Assembly: GCA_035492055.1 (NCBI GenBank)
Contig: DATJJR010000002.1
Coordinates: 1 to 64,000 of the forward strand
DNA length: 64,000 bases
Reading direction: 5' to 3'
From: Ga0074130 sp035492055
Lineage (GTDB): Bacteria; Pseudomonadota; Gammaproteobacteria; Burkholderiales; Rhodocyclaceae
Shown here: piece by piece, positions 18,816 to 27,929 of the stretch
Layout of the letters: every line of letters begins with the position of its first letter
Numbering within the stretch: the first letter of the stretch is position 1
Program-made: the position numbers and the translations under genes
The notes under the pieces: generated by a model
The model's database searches: none
What the model was told of the DNA's origin: nothing
Seen by the model: only the letters and a program-made list of their open reading frames with translations

Positions 18816-19778
18816 ATGGAAGCCCAGCTCGCCTCAGGAAATCGCGATTCGCTGCTCAATTCAGTTGATGCCCGTACCTCGCTGGCCGGTTCCAACAGGA
18901 TGGAAATTCTGTTGTTCGGCTTGGGTACGCACGAATTGTTCGGCATTAATGTATTCAAAGTGCGTGAGGTTTCACAGACGCCGGTGATTACGAAAACGCC
19001 GAACATGCCAAAAGGCGTTGAGGGATTGATCAGCCTGCGCGGGAATGTGATTCCATTGATGTCGCTGTGCAAGGCCATGCAGCTTGCCGGTGCGCCCGAC
19101 GAGTTGGGCAAGTCGATGATGGTACTTGAGTACAACAAGCGCACACTGGGTTTTCTCGTCCACAGCGTCGATCGCATTATTCGTGTCGAGTGGGACAAAG
19201 TCCGCGCACCAGACTCTGTAGCCAGCAGCACGCATGCCAACATCACTGCCATTACCGAACTGCCGGATGGCCGACTTGTCTCGATTGTCGATGTCGAACA
19301 AATCATGGCAAATACCTTTGGCGAAGCGGTGGTAGGGCAAATTGACAAAATTCCTGGCGGCGACGAACTGAGCGTTTTCTTTGCCGACGACTCTGCCGTG
19401 GCACGCAAGAAAATTTCCGAAACACTCGACAAGATGGGTGTCAAGCATCGGCATGCAGTCAATGGCGCTGAAGCTTGGCAACGCTTGTCCGGCATGGCCT
19501 CGCACGCGCAGGCTATCGGCCGTAATCTGCGTGAAGAAGTGAGCCTGATTATGGTCGATGCCGAAATGCCGGAAATGGACGGCTATGTGCTGACCAAGAA
19601 CATCAAGAGTGATTCACGTTTTGCCGGTATTCCGGTGGTCATGCATTCCTCGCTGTCATCCGAAGCCAATCGCGCCATGGGCCGCAGCGTTGGCGTGGAT
19701 GCCTATGTCGCCAAATTCGATGCCGATTTGCTCGCCGACACCGTGCGGCCGTTGCTGATGAAGTCCCAAAGAGATTGA
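18816..19778 (+). CDS. cheV: Chemotaxis adaptor CheV (second of a tandem pair)
   Basis: A 320-residue CheW-receiver protein closely similar in layout to its upstream neighbour. Both share the opening DARTxLAGxNxxEILLFxLG, the segment FGINVFKVREV and the receiver motif AEMPEMDGYVLTKNIKS. The two differ substantially elsewhere, so the duplication is not recent. The receiver keeps the acceptor aspartate (VDAEMPEMDG) and YVAKF lysine. The ATG follows AAAAGGGGAAG. Two CheV proteins could let different receptor classes use different adaptors. Confidence 0.94.
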   Translation: MEAQLASGNRDSLLNSVDARTSLAGSNRMEILLFGLGTHELFGINVFKVREVSQTPVITKTPNMPKGVEGLISLRGNVIPLMSLCKAMQLAGAPDELGKSMMVLEYNKRTLGFLVHSVDRIIRVEWDKVRAPDSVASSTHANITAITELPDGRLVSIVDVEQIMANTFGEAVVGQIDKIPGGDELSVFFADDSAVARKKISETLDKMGVKHRHAVNGAEAWQRLSGMASHAQAIGRNLREEVSLIMVDAEMPEMDGYVLTKNIKSDSRFAGIPVVMHSSLSSEANRAMGRSVGVDAYVAKFDADLLADTVRPLLMKSQRD

Positions 19779-19795
19779 CCTGGAGAACCCGATAG

Positions 19796-20191
19796 ATGCC
19801 TTCTGATCCGACCAAGATCAAATTCCTTGTTGTCGACGATTTCTCGACGATGCGCCGCATCGTGCGAAATCTGCTTAAAGAACTCGGTTTCACCAATGTT
19901 GACGAGGCCGAAGACGGTGTTGTGGCCCTATCGAAGCTGCAAAACGGTGGCTTCAATTTTGTCGTGTCTGATTGGAACATGCCCAATATGGATGGCCTGA
20001 CGCTATTGCAGACTGTTCGTTCCGACCCGGCGCTCAAGGACCTCCCCTTTCTGATGATCACCGCTGAAGCCAAGAAAGAAAACATTATTGCCGCTGCACA
20101 AGCGGGCGCCAGCGGCTACATCGTCAAACCGTTCACGGCTGCGACCCTGAACGAGAAAATGATCAAGATCTTCGAGAAAGTCGGCCTGTAA
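19796..20191 (+). CDS. cheY: Chemotaxis response regulator CheY (motor-binding copy)
   Basis: A 131-residue CheY with the classic signature: acidic residues 14-15 (LVVDDFSTMRRIVRN), acceptor D59 (VVSDWNMPNMDG), switch threonine in LMITAEAKKEN and lysine in YIVKPFT. It is much closer to enteric CheY than the copy at 9052. Phosphorylated CheY binds the flagellar switch and changes rotation. It is directly followed by cheZ, its phosphatase. Confidence 0.97.
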   Translation: MPSDPTKIKFLVVDDFSTMRRIVRNLLKELGFTNVDEAEDGVVALSKLQNGGFNFVVSDWNMPNMDGLTLLQTVRSDPALKDLPFLMITAEAKKENIIAAAQAGASGYIVKPFTAATLNEKMIKIFEKVGL

Positions 20192-20210
20192 GCCGGGCGA
20201 GGGAATCCGC

Positions 20211-21032
20211 ATGTCTACTCCTGCGAAAAACGACGAAGCCGGCGATTCCGCCGACCTGCAAGCCCTGTTTGACAGTATTGCCGTTGGCAGCGTACCGCCA
20301 ACGCCACCCGCGCCGGTCGGCAAGCCCAGCATGAGTGCTTCCGGTGACAGTGATGAATTGCAGGCGCTGTTCGATTCTGTTTCTTCCGAGGCATCCGAGC
20401 CAGCAGGCACCGTATCGACGGGTAATCCTGAACACGACATGTATAACCGTCTGGGTTCATTGACGCGTCAGTTGCACGATTCCCTGACCGGTCTTGGTTA
20501 TGACCGCATGCTCGAAGAGGCGGCCAGTCAAATTCCTGATGCCCAGCAGCGCCTTACCTATGTTGCGCACATGACCGAGCAAGCCGCCAATCGCGTGCTT
20601 GCCGCGACTGAAGTGGCGAAGCCGCTGCAGGATAGCCTGTTGTCCGACAGCCAGAGCCTTGGTGCGCGCTGGGACAAAATGTTCGCCAATCAGCTTTCGG
20701 TTGACGAATTCAAAGCACTGGCTGCGGATACACGTAATTTCTTTGGTGGCGCTCCGGACAAGATCAACGGGACCAATGCCCAGCTCACCGAAATCATGAT
20801 GGCTCAGGATTTCCAGGACCTGACCGGGCAGGTGATCAAGAAGGTCGTTGAAGTTGCCCAAGGCCTTGAGCGACAACTCGTTGGCGTGCTGATCGAAGCC
20901 ATGCCGCAGGATCTCAAAGCGGCTGCACCTGAAGGTTTGATGAATGGCCCGGTGGTTTCGGCCGAAGGACGTACCGACGTGGTGACCTCGCAGTCACAGG
21001 TCGATGATTTGTTGGAAAGCCTGGGTTTCTGA
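20211..21032 (+). CDS. cheZ: CheY-P phosphatase CheZ with duplicated N-terminal motif
   Basis: A 273-residue CheZ. The catalytic helix reads QDFQDLTGQV, with the active aspartate and glutamine at D203 and Q207. The C-terminus VDDLLESLGF is the CheY-binding tail. The protein is longer than enteric CheZ (about 214 residues) because of an N-terminal extension carrying two near-copies of one motif: DSADLQALFDSI (12-23) and DSDELQALFDSV (46-57), separated by a Pro-rich spacer. These resemble the C-terminal tail and may be extra docking helices. Confidence 0.95.
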   Translation: MSTPAKNDEAGDSADLQALFDSIAVGSVPPTPPAPVGKPSMSASGDSDELQALFDSVSSEASEPAGTVSTGNPEHDMYNRLGSLTRQLHDSLTGLGYDRMLEEAASQIPDAQQRLTYVAHMTEQAANRVLAATEVAKPLQDSLLSDSQSLGARWDKMFANQLSVDEFKALAADTRNFFGGAPDKINGTNAQLTEIMMAQDFQDLTGQVIKKVVEVAQGLERQLVGVLIEAMPQDLKAAAPEGLMNGPVVSAEGRTDVVTSQSQVDDLLESLGF

Positions 21033-21071
21033 AACTCAGGCAAGACCCGATAGACGGCAAGGAGAGATGCC

Positions 21072-22967
21072 ATGAGTGACTTCCAAGGAATGGAAGATCT
21101 GTTGCAGGACTTTCTGGTCGAGGCAACCGATCTATTGTCGGGCGTCGACAACAAGCTTGTTGATCTTGAAAAGAGCCCGAATGACAAAGGCCTGCTCAAT
21201 GACATCTTTCGAGGTTTTCACACGATTAAAGGTGGGGCCGGTTTCCTCAATGCAACCGAGCTGGTGACGCTCTGCCACTTGACCGAAAACCTGTTTGACT
21301 TGCTGCGTAACGGTCAGATTGCCATTACGCCGGTGGTGATGGATTCCATCATGGATGCGACAGGTACCGTGCGCGACATGTTCGGTAATCTGGAGCAGGG
21401 TGTACAACCGCCGCCTGCCGATCCGCGATTGCTCGACAATTTGCGCGCTGCCATCGCGGGCGAAGCCCCAGCATCGGTACCTGTGCCTGCAGCGGCGGGA
21501 CCTGTTGCTGGTGCCACGAGTAATGGGCCTGATTGGAACGCTCTCCATGATGCGGTAACGAGTGCCGTGGCGCCGGGGGTAGTTGCCGCAACCGGTGGAC
21601 AGTCTGATGTCGGTGGCAAAACGCCCGAACAAATCATTCAGCAGGCCGTGGGCCGTCGTGAAAACGATAAGGCCGTCGTTACTGCTCCTGGCGGACGCCG
21701 TGAGTCGGACAAGCCTGCTACTGCAACGCGTTCTTCCAGTGGCGGTGGCGACAATACGATTCGCGTGGATACCGGCCGTCTTGACCAAGTGCTCAATCTG
21801 TCCGGCGAAATCGGCCTGACCAAAAACCGCCTAAATTCGCTGCGCAGTGACATTCTCAACGGCAAGAGCGATACCGACACTCTGCATGCACTTGATCAAG
21901 CAGTAAGCCAGCTTGATCTGCTTGTATCTGATCTGCAAAACGCGGTGATGAAAACGCGGATGCAGCCGATTGGGCGCCTGTTCCAGAAGTATCCGCGCAT
22001 CGCCCGCGATCTTGCCCGCAACCTTGGCAAGGATGTCGAGCTCGTACTGATCGGCGAGGAAACAGAAATCGACAAAACGATGATCGAGGATTTGTCGGAT
22101 CCGATCATTCACCTGATTCGCAATGCAGTCGATCACGGTATCGAGCCGACTGACGAACGTATTGCGGCGGGTAAACCGGCCAAGTCCGAGGTTCGTCTTG
22201 AGGCTCGGCAAGAGGGCGATCACATCGTCCTTCTGATTGCCGACGACGGTCGCGGCATGAACCCCGAAAAGTTGCGTGCAAAGGCGTTGGAGAAAGGCCT
22301 CATCACCGATGAAGAGGCCAGTGTCATGGACGAGCGCCAGAGCTACAATTTGGTGTTCCTGCCGGGTTTCTCGACCAAAGATGCAATCACCGATGTATCC
22401 GGTCGTGGCGTCGGCATGGATGTGGTCAAGACCAATATCCAGAAGCTCAATGGCTCAATCGAGACCAAGTCGGCGCTGGGTAAAGGCACGACGTTCATCA
22501 TTTCCCTGCCGCTGACACTGGCGATTCTGCCGGTGTTGCTGGTGCAGCTTGGACAGCAGCCTTTTGCCGTTCCATTGGCGATGGTGCGTGAAATTCTGCC
22601 CATCAATGTGGCCGAAATTCAAGAGGTTGGCGGACGCGCCACTATGGTTGTTCGCGGTGAGGTTATGCCTATTTACCCGCTCAACTACATGCTGGGCTGG
22701 GCAAGCGAGCGCGTGCCGGAATACGGCGTGCTGATGCAGACTGCCGAGCAGGCTTTCGTGCTGGGTATTGACGGCTTCATGGGCCGCGAAGATGCGGTGA
22801 TCAAGTCGCTGGAAGGCTTCCGGCCGAAGGGCGTGGCAGGTGTCACCACATTGTCCAACGGTCAAATCGTGCTCATCCTCGATATCAAGGAATTGCTGGC
22901 TGACCTCGGTGACGGACGTGGTGTGCCGCGTACAGCCTTTCAAGCTGCCTTGACTGCCGCTGCCTGA
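21072..22967 (+). CDS. cheA: Chemotaxis histidine kinase CheA (second copy)
   Basis: A 631-residue CheA with P1 H50 (FHTIKGGAGF), a low-complexity linker (about 110-235) containing a repeated GRREN/SDK element, then P3, P4 (LIRNAVDHGIEP, DDGRGMNPEKL, SGRGVGMDVVKTN) and a P5 CheW-like domain. I see no clear P2 domain, unlike the first copy. It follows cheY-cheZ directly and precedes flhB, the position of cheA in the Pseudomonas cheYZA cluster. All kinase motifs are intact, so it should be active and may be the kinase that drives the motor. Confidence 0.95.
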   Translation: MSDFQGMEDLLQDFLVEATDLLSGVDNKLVDLEKSPNDKGLLNDIFRGFHTIKGGAGFLNATELVTLCHLTENLFDLLRNGQIAITPVVMDSIMDATGTVRDMFGNLEQGVQPPPADPRLLDNLRAAIAGEAPASVPVPAAAGPVAGATSNGPDWNALHDAVTSAVAPGVVAATGGQSDVGGKTPEQIIQQAVGRRENDKAVVTAPGGRRESDKPATATRSSSGGGDNTIRVDTGRLDQVLNLSGEIGLTKNRLNSLRSDILNGKSDTDTLHALDQAVSQLDLLVSDLQNAVMKTRMQPIGRLFQKYPRIARDLARNLGKDVELVLIGEETEIDKTMIEDLSDPIIHLIRNAVDHGIEPTDERIAAGKPAKSEVRLEARQEGDHIVLLIADDGRGMNPEKLRAKALEKGLITDEEASVMDERQSYNLVFLPGFSTKDAITDVSGRGVGMDVVKTNIQKLNGSIETKSALGKGTTFIISLPLTLAILPVLLVQLGQQPFAVPLAMVREILPINVAEIQEVGGRATMVVRGEVMPIYPLNYMLGWASERVPEYGVLMQTAEQAFVLGIDGFMGREDAVIKSLEGFRPKGVAGVTTLSNGQIVLILDIKELLADLGDGRGVPRTAFQAALTAAA

Positions 22968-22972
22968 TTTTT

Positions 22973-22990
22973 CGCGCCTTTCCCGGCGCG
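22973..22990 (+). terminator. Weak hairpin after cheA2
   Basis: CGCGCC and GGCGCG form a six-base stem around TTTCCC, six bases after the cheA2 stop. Only three T residues follow, so termination would be partial at best. It separates the che block from the flhB promoter region. Confidence 0.45.
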
Positions 22991-23030
22991 TTTGAAAAAC
23001 AACATCGCCTGCTCTTTTCGTACACCGAAA

Positions 23031-23046
23031 TGGCAGGCGATTTGCC
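23031..23046 (+). promoter_or_regulatory. Sigma-54 (-24/-12) promoter of flhB operon
   Basis: TGGCAGG, four bases, TTGCC. GG and GC are separated by exactly ten bases, and 10 of the 12 consensus positions (TGGCACG-N4-TTGCW) match. It lies about 95 bp before the flhB start, with an expected transcript start near 23057. RpoN-holoenzyme promoters need an enhancer-binding activator, which is not encoded in this window. Confidence 0.65.
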
Positions 23047-23076
23047 ATTTGTTTACTCCCTCGCTTCGCACGCTCG

Positions 23077-23093
23077 GCGGCAATAATTGCCGC
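23077..23093. promoter_or_regulatory. Palindrome CGGCAA-TAA-TTGCCG in the flhB leader
   Basis: GCGGCAAT and ATTGCCGC flank one A, a perfect 17-base palindrome. It falls about 20-36 bases after the predicted sigma-54 start site. The same CGGCAA-N3-TTGCCG core occurs before flgB and flgK, suggesting a shared regulator. Confidence 0.5.
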
Positions 23094-23141
23094 ACATAAA
23101 CGGGTGACTCTTTCGGGTTGCTCGCCTAAGAGGAAGCGTCC

Positions 23142-24332
23142 TTGGCTGAAGAGAGCGATCTCGAACGTACAGAACCAGCGTCAGCGCGGCGACTGGAGCA
23201 GGCCCGTGAAGAAGGGAACCTGCCCCAGTCGCGCGAGCTGATTGCGTTCATGGTACTGGCTGCCGGGGTCGGTACCTTGTGGGCCATGGGCGACTGGTTT
23301 TCCGAGCGTACGGCATCGTTGTTTCGCGCGAGCTTGACCTTGACACGCCAAGATGCGTTTGATCCTTCACTCATGTTTCTGCATTTCTCGCATCAGGCCG
23401 AAGAATCGCTGATTACCTTGATGCCCTTGTTTCTGCTGACAATGGTTGGTGCGATTGCGGCTCCTTTCATGATCGGCGGCTTTAATTTCTCTGCGACGCC
23501 GCTGCAGCCCGATTTTGAGCGGCTGAATCCGCTGAATGGCCTCGGTCGTGTTTTCTCCATGCAAGGAGTGGGCGAGCTGATCAAGGCGGTGCTGAAGTCT
23601 TTGCTGGTTGGTCTTGTGATCTGGTGGGTGATCAATCATGAACAGCAGAAGCTGTTCGCGCTGGTTGCCATGCCGATCGAGGCCGGTGCGTTCGGCATGT
23701 TGCATGAGGTGTTGTGGGCGACGGTGATGATTGTCAGCGGCATGGCCATCATTGCTGCACTCGATGTGCCGTTTCAGCTTTGGCAGTACTACAAGAAATT
23801 GCGCATGACCAAGGACGAGGTCAAACAAGAAGGCAAGGAGCAGGAAGGCAGCCCCGAAGTCAAAGGCCGCATCCGTCGTCAGCAGCGCGATCTTGCACGT
23901 CGCCGCATGATGCAGGAAGTGCCGAAGGCCGATGTGGTCATTACCAACCCGACCCACTTTGCCGTTGCGCTCAAATACGACGGCGCTCGCATGGCAGCGC
24001 CGCAAGTCGTGGCGAAGGGCATGAATCTGATTGCCGCGAATATTCGCGAACTGGCCGCAGAGCACAAAGTGCCGGTGCTCGAAGCGCCGTCGTTGGCGCG
24101 TGCGCTCTACAAGCATGTGCCGGTCGAGCAGCCGGTACCCGCCGCGCTCTATACCGCGGTAGCGGAAGTCATGGCCTGGGTTTATCAGTTGACGCAATAC
24201 ATGAACGGGCAAGGCTTGGCGGAGCCGATGGCACCGCATCGTATTGCCGTGCCGGATGGCATGGATCCAGGCTCGCCGGACGATGCGGCGCGTCGACAAG
24301 TGCAAAGCCAGTCTGAAGAGGCGATGGCATGA
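23142..24332 (+). CDS. flhB: Flagellar type III export gate protein FlhB
   Basis: A 396-residue FlhB with four membrane segments in the first 220 residues and a cytoplasmic domain carrying the self-cleavage site N269-P270-T271-H272 (VITNPTHFAVALKYD), at the same residue numbers as in Salmonella. Cleavage switches export from rod/hook to filament substrates. The start is TTG at 23142 (MAEESDLERTEPA), nine bases after AGAGGAAG; no ATG start fits the conserved N-terminus. The stop overlaps flhA (ATGA). It starts the flhBAFG-fliA-motCD operon. Confidence 0.96.
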   Translation: MAEESDLERTEPASARRLEQAREEGNLPQSRELIAFMVLAAGVGTLWAMGDWFSERTASLFRASLTLTRQDAFDPSLMFLHFSHQAEESLITLMPLFLLTMVGAIAAPFMIGGFNFSATPLQPDFERLNPLNGLGRVFSMQGVGELIKAVLKSLLVGLVIWWVINHEQQKLFALVAMPIEAGAFGMLHEVLWATVMIVSGMAIIAALDVPFQLWQYYKKLRMTKDEVKQEGKEQEGSPEVKGRIRRQQRDLARRRMMQEVPKADVVITNPTHFAVALKYDGARMAAPQVVAKGMNLIAANIRELAAEHKVPVLEAPSLARALYKHVPVEQPVPAALYTAVAEVMAWVYQLTQYMNGQGLAEPMAPHRIAVPDGMDPGSPDDAARRQVQSQSEEAMA

Positions 24333-26422
24333 ACGCATTTGCGCTCCAGCTCCGCAACTTCCTGACCGGGCCCAATGTGCGGCTGATTGCCGCACCACTG
24401 CTCATCATCATGATTCTGTCGATGATGGTGCTGCCGCTGCCGACCTTCATTCTCGACTTGAGCTTCACCTTCAACATCGCACTCTCGATCATGGTGCTGC
24501 TGGTCGCGATGTACACGATGAAGCCGCTCGATTTCTCGGCTTTCCCAACAGTGCTGCTGGTCGCGACGTTGCTGCGTCTGTCGCTCAACGTGGCTTCGAC
24601 GCGAATCATTTTTTTGCACGGCCACAAGGGACCGGACGCGGCCGGCAAGGTGATCGATGCCTTTGGCCATTTCCTCGTCGGCGGCAATTACACGGTTGGC
24701 ATCATCGTCTTCATTATTCTGACCGTCATCAATTTCGTCGTCATTACCAAGGGTGCTGGCCGTATTGCCGAAGTGTCGGCGCGTTTTACTCTCGACGCGA
24801 TGCCTGGCAAGCAGATGGCCATCGATGCCGACCTCAACGCCGGCCTGATCGGCGAGGATGATGCCCGCAAGCGCCGCAAGGAAATCGCCCAGGAAGCTGA
24901 TTTCTTCGGTTCCATGGACGGTGCATCGAAGTTCGTTCGCGGCGATGCCGTTGCCGGCATCCTGATCCTTTTTATCAATATTATTGGCGGCCTCATCGTT
25001 GGCGTCATCCAGCACAACATGGATGCCAGCGATGCGGCGCGCGTCTATACGCTGCTGACGATTGGTGACGGTCTTGTGGCGCAGATTCCGGCGCTGATCA
25101 TTTCCACTGCCGCTGGTCTTGTCGTCAGCCGTGTAAATACCGAAGAAGACATCGGCAAGCAGATCGGCACGCAGGTGCTGGGCAACAACAGCGTACTTTT
25201 TCTGACCGCCGGCATTATTGGCTCGTTGGGCCTGATTCCGGGCATGCCAAATTTTGTGTTCCTGCTGATGGCGACGTCGCTGGGTACATTCGCCTACTAT
25301 CGTCGCCGTCGCACCATGGCCGCCGCCGCAGCGCCGGCACCCAAGGCAGCACCGGCAGCCCCCGCACCGACTGAGTCGCAGGATGCAAGCTGGGCCGATG
25401 TCGCACCGGTCGATGTGCTTGGTCTCGAAGTCGGCTATCGTCTGATCCCGCTTGTGGATCGTGGTCAGGACGGCGATCTGCTGAAACGCATTCGCGGGCT
25501 GCGCAAGAAATTTGCGCAGGATATTGGCTTCCTTTCCGCCCCCGTGCATATTCGCGACAATCTTGAGCTCAAGCCGAATGCCTATCGCATCACGCTGAAG
25601 GGTGTCGAAGTCGGTCGCGGCGAATCGTATCCGGGCATGTTCCTCGCCATCAATCCGGGACGTGTCAATGGTCCGCTCAATGGCGTTGAAACCAAGGATC
25701 CCGCATTCGGCCTCGCTGCTTATTGGATTGAAGCCGCTTTGCGCGAACAGGCGCATGTTCAGGGTTATACGGTGGTGGATGCGAGTACCGTGGTTGCTAC
25801 CCACCTGAACCATTTGATTCTGTCGCACGCCACCGATCTGCTGGGGCGCCAGGAAACGCAGGCCTTGCTCGATCACCTTGCCAAGGATGCCCCCAAGCTC
25901 ATCGAGGATCTGGTGCCGAAAATGCTCAGCCTGGCTGTTGTCCAGCGCGTGCTGCAAGGCTTGCTCGAGGAAGGCGTCAATATCCGCGACATGCGCACGA
26001 TCATCGAGGTGCTGGCCGAGCAGGCGCCACGTACGCAAGACCCGACCGAACTGGTCTCGCAGGTGCGTATTGCACTGGGCCGTTCGATCATCCAGCAAAT
26101 GTTCCCTGGCGATGCCGAGCTGCAGGTCATGGCACTCGATCCTTCGCTCGAACGCATGTTGTCTCAGGCCGTGCAGGGCAATGGCGGTTCCGGCGGCATC
26201 GAACCCGGTCTGGCCGATGCCTTGCTCAAGGAAACAGCTACCGCATCGCAGCGCCAGGAAGACATGGGGCTGCCTTCCGTATTGCTGGTGCCCGCCAATC
26301 TGCGCTGGCTGCTGTCGCGTTTCCTGCGGCGCGCCTCGCCGACACTCAAGGTCATTGCGAATTCGGAAGTCCCGGATTCGCGCACGATTAAAGTCACATC
26401 GATTATTGGAGCTAAAACATGA
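24329..26422 (+). CDS. flhA: Flagellar type III export gate protein FlhA
   Basis: A 697-residue FlhA of normal length. About eight membrane segments fill residues 15-310, including the conserved FHIPEP-family cytoplasmic loop (MPGKQMAIDADLNAGLI). An Ala/Pro-rich linker (about 330-350) leads to the large cytoplasmic domain that docks chaperone-substrate complexes. The gene overlaps flhB at its start and flhF at its end by four bases each. Confidence 0.97.
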   Translation: MNAFALQLRNFLTGPNVRLIAAPLLIIMILSMMVLPLPTFILDLSFTFNIALSIMVLLVAMYTMKPLDFSAFPTVLLVATLLRLSLNVASTRIIFLHGHKGPDAAGKVIDAFGHFLVGGNYTVGIIVFIILTVINFVVITKGAGRIAEVSARFTLDAMPGKQMAIDADLNAGLIGEDDARKRRKEIAQEADFFGSMDGASKFVRGDAVAGILILFINIIGGLIVGVIQHNMDASDAARVYTLLTIGDGLVAQIPALIISTAAGLVVSRVNTEEDIGKQIGTQVLGNNSVLFLTAGIIGSLGLIPGMPNFVFLLMATSLGTFAYYRRRRTMAAAAAPAPKAAPAAPAPTESQDASWADVAPVDVLGLEVGYRLIPLVDRGQDGDLLKRIRGLRKKFAQDIGFLSAPVHIRDNLELKPNAYRITLKGVEVGRGESYPGMFLAINPGRVNGPLNGVETKDPAFGLAAYWIEAALREQAHVQGYTVVDASTVVATHLNHLILSHATDLLGRQETQALLDHLAKDAPKLIEDLVPKMLSLAVVQRVLQGLLEEGVNIRDMRTIIEVLAEQAPRTQDPTELVSQVRIALGRSIIQQMFPGDAELQVMALDPSLERMLSQAVQGNGGSGGIEPGLADALLKETATASQRQEDMGLPSVLLVPANLRWLLSRFLRRASPTLKVIANSEVPDSRTIKVTSIIGAKT

Positions 26423-27918
26423 CAGTCAAACGCTACGTTGCCCAGAACGCGCGGGAAGCCTTGCGTAAGGTCAAGGAGGAGCTTGGACCGGATGCCATTG
26501 TCGTCTCCAACAAGGCCGTCGAAGGGGGCGTTGAAATCACGGCCATGTCGGCCGCCAGTCTGGAATCGCTTTCAGCCCAGCAACAGCCGCGTACGGCCGC
26601 AGGCGGTGCCGGTAGCTATGCAAGCAACTACGCCAGCGTTGCCGCTACGCCTCCGGCACGTGCAGTCTCGGTGCCGACAAGTAGCGCCGATGACTACACC
26701 GTTTCTCTTTCATCCTCGAACAGCAAGCGTCAGCAATCGGTCCAGCCGTGGCCGCCAGCACAGATCGCTGCCGAAGCAACAACGCGCTTGCGTCCGCTGC
26801 CGCCGCGTCCGCGTATCGATGTGGCGCCGTCGCCTGATCAAGTCGCCGACAGCCTGCGTCAGGTGAGCGGTGCGTCGGTTGTATCGCCTGTCGGCCGTGA
26901 TGTGAGGCCTGGTGAACAGAAGGCCGAGCGCCCGACGACAGCCGCGGTCGGTAGCAACGATGCGCAAGTGTCGCAGCTGATGGACGAGATGCATGTGATT
27001 CGCGGCCTGCTTGAACGCCAGCTCGCAGGATTTGCCTGGGGCAGCATGAATCGTGAAGCACCTGTGCGTGCGCAACTACTTGGTGAGCTGCTGGACGCGG
27101 GGTTTTCCGGTCATTTCGGCCGTCAATTAGTCGAGTCTCTGCCAGCTGACATGCAGATTGCCGAGGCGCGCAAATGGGCGACGCAAGCCGTTGGCCGTAA
27201 TTTGCGCACGCTCGGTGCCGAAGGCGACTTGATTGATCGCGGCGGCGTGTTTGCGCTGGTCGGCCCGACCGGCGTGGGCAAGACCACGACTACAGCCAAG
27301 CTTGCGGCACGTTGTGTCGTTCGTTATGGCGCCGACAAGCTGGCGTTGCTGACAACGGACAGTTACCGGATCGGCGCGCATGAGCAATTGCGCATCTACG
27401 GCCGCATTCTCGGTGTGCCGGTGCATGTGGTTCGTGATGGTGAGGATTTGCGCCATACGCTGTCGGATCTGCGCGACAAGCACATGGTGCTGATCGATAC
27501 CGTCGGCATGAGTCAGCGTGATCGCATGGTGGCCGAGCAGGCTGCCATGCTTGCTCGCAGTGGCCAGGTGCAACGTTTGTTGCTGCTCAATGCCACAAGT
27601 CGCGGCGATACGCTTGATGATGTCGTACGCGCTTACGCCGGCGAGGATCTGGCCGGTTGCATTCTGACCAAGGTCGACGAGGCCGCGACCATTGCGCCGG
27701 CAATCGACACCATCGTGCGTCATGGCCTTCTGATGAGCTATGTTGCCAGCGGCCAGCGCGTACCGGAAGATTTGCACCTGCCGAATCGCAACTACCTTCT
27801 GCATCGTTGCTTCAAGACTGCAGGCGAGTCGTCGCCGCATCATCTGCGTCACGATGAGGTCGGTGTGGCTGTAGCCAATAGCCGCGAAGCACAAGCCATG
27901 TCGCGAGTGCTCCGCTGA
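26419..27918 (+). CDS. flhF: Flagellar placement GTPase FlhF
   Basis: A 499-residue SRP-type GTPase. The N-terminal basic region (VKRYVAQNAREALRKVKEELGPDAIVVSN) is followed by a long low-complexity stretch (about 50-190), then the NG domain with P-loop VGPTGVGKTT at about 282-291 and the LIDTVGMSQRD motif. FlhF sets the site and number of polar flagella together with FlhG, so a polar flagellum is likely. Start and stop overlap flhA and nearly abut flhG. Confidence 0.96.
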   Translation: MTVKRYVAQNAREALRKVKEELGPDAIVVSNKAVEGGVEITAMSAASLESLSAQQQPRTAAGGAGSYASNYASVAATPPARAVSVPTSSADDYTVSLSSSNSKRQQSVQPWPPAQIAAEATTRLRPLPPRPRIDVAPSPDQVADSLRQVSGASVVSPVGRDVRPGEQKAERPTTAAVGSNDAQVSQLMDEMHVIRGLLERQLAGFAWGSMNREAPVRAQLLGELLDAGFSGHFGRQLVESLPADMQIAEARKWATQAVGRNLRTLGAEGDLIDRGGVFALVGPTGVGKTTTTAKLAARCVVRYGADKLALLTTDSYRIGAHEQLRIYGRILGVPVHVVRDGEDLRHTLSDLRDKHMVLIDTVGMSQRDRMVAEQAAMLARSGQVQRLLLLNATSRGDTLDDVVRAYAGEDLAGCILTKVDEAATIAPAIDTIVRHGLLMSYVASGQRVPEDLHLPNRNYLLHRCFKTAGESSPHHLRHDEVGVAVANSREAQAMSRVLR

Positions 27919-27929
27919 AAGGCCGACAC

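Noticed and set aside
23004..23041. A nine-base inverted repeat (ATCGCCTGC and its complement) considered as a terminator
   Set aside because: No T run follows, and its 3' arm is largely made of the sigma-54 element bases, so promoter function explains it better.
24185..26098. A 637-codon open frame on the minus strand opposite flhA
   Set aside because: flhA is unmistakable in this region, and the antisense product is His/Arg/Asp-rich with no family features; it is a codon-bias shadow.
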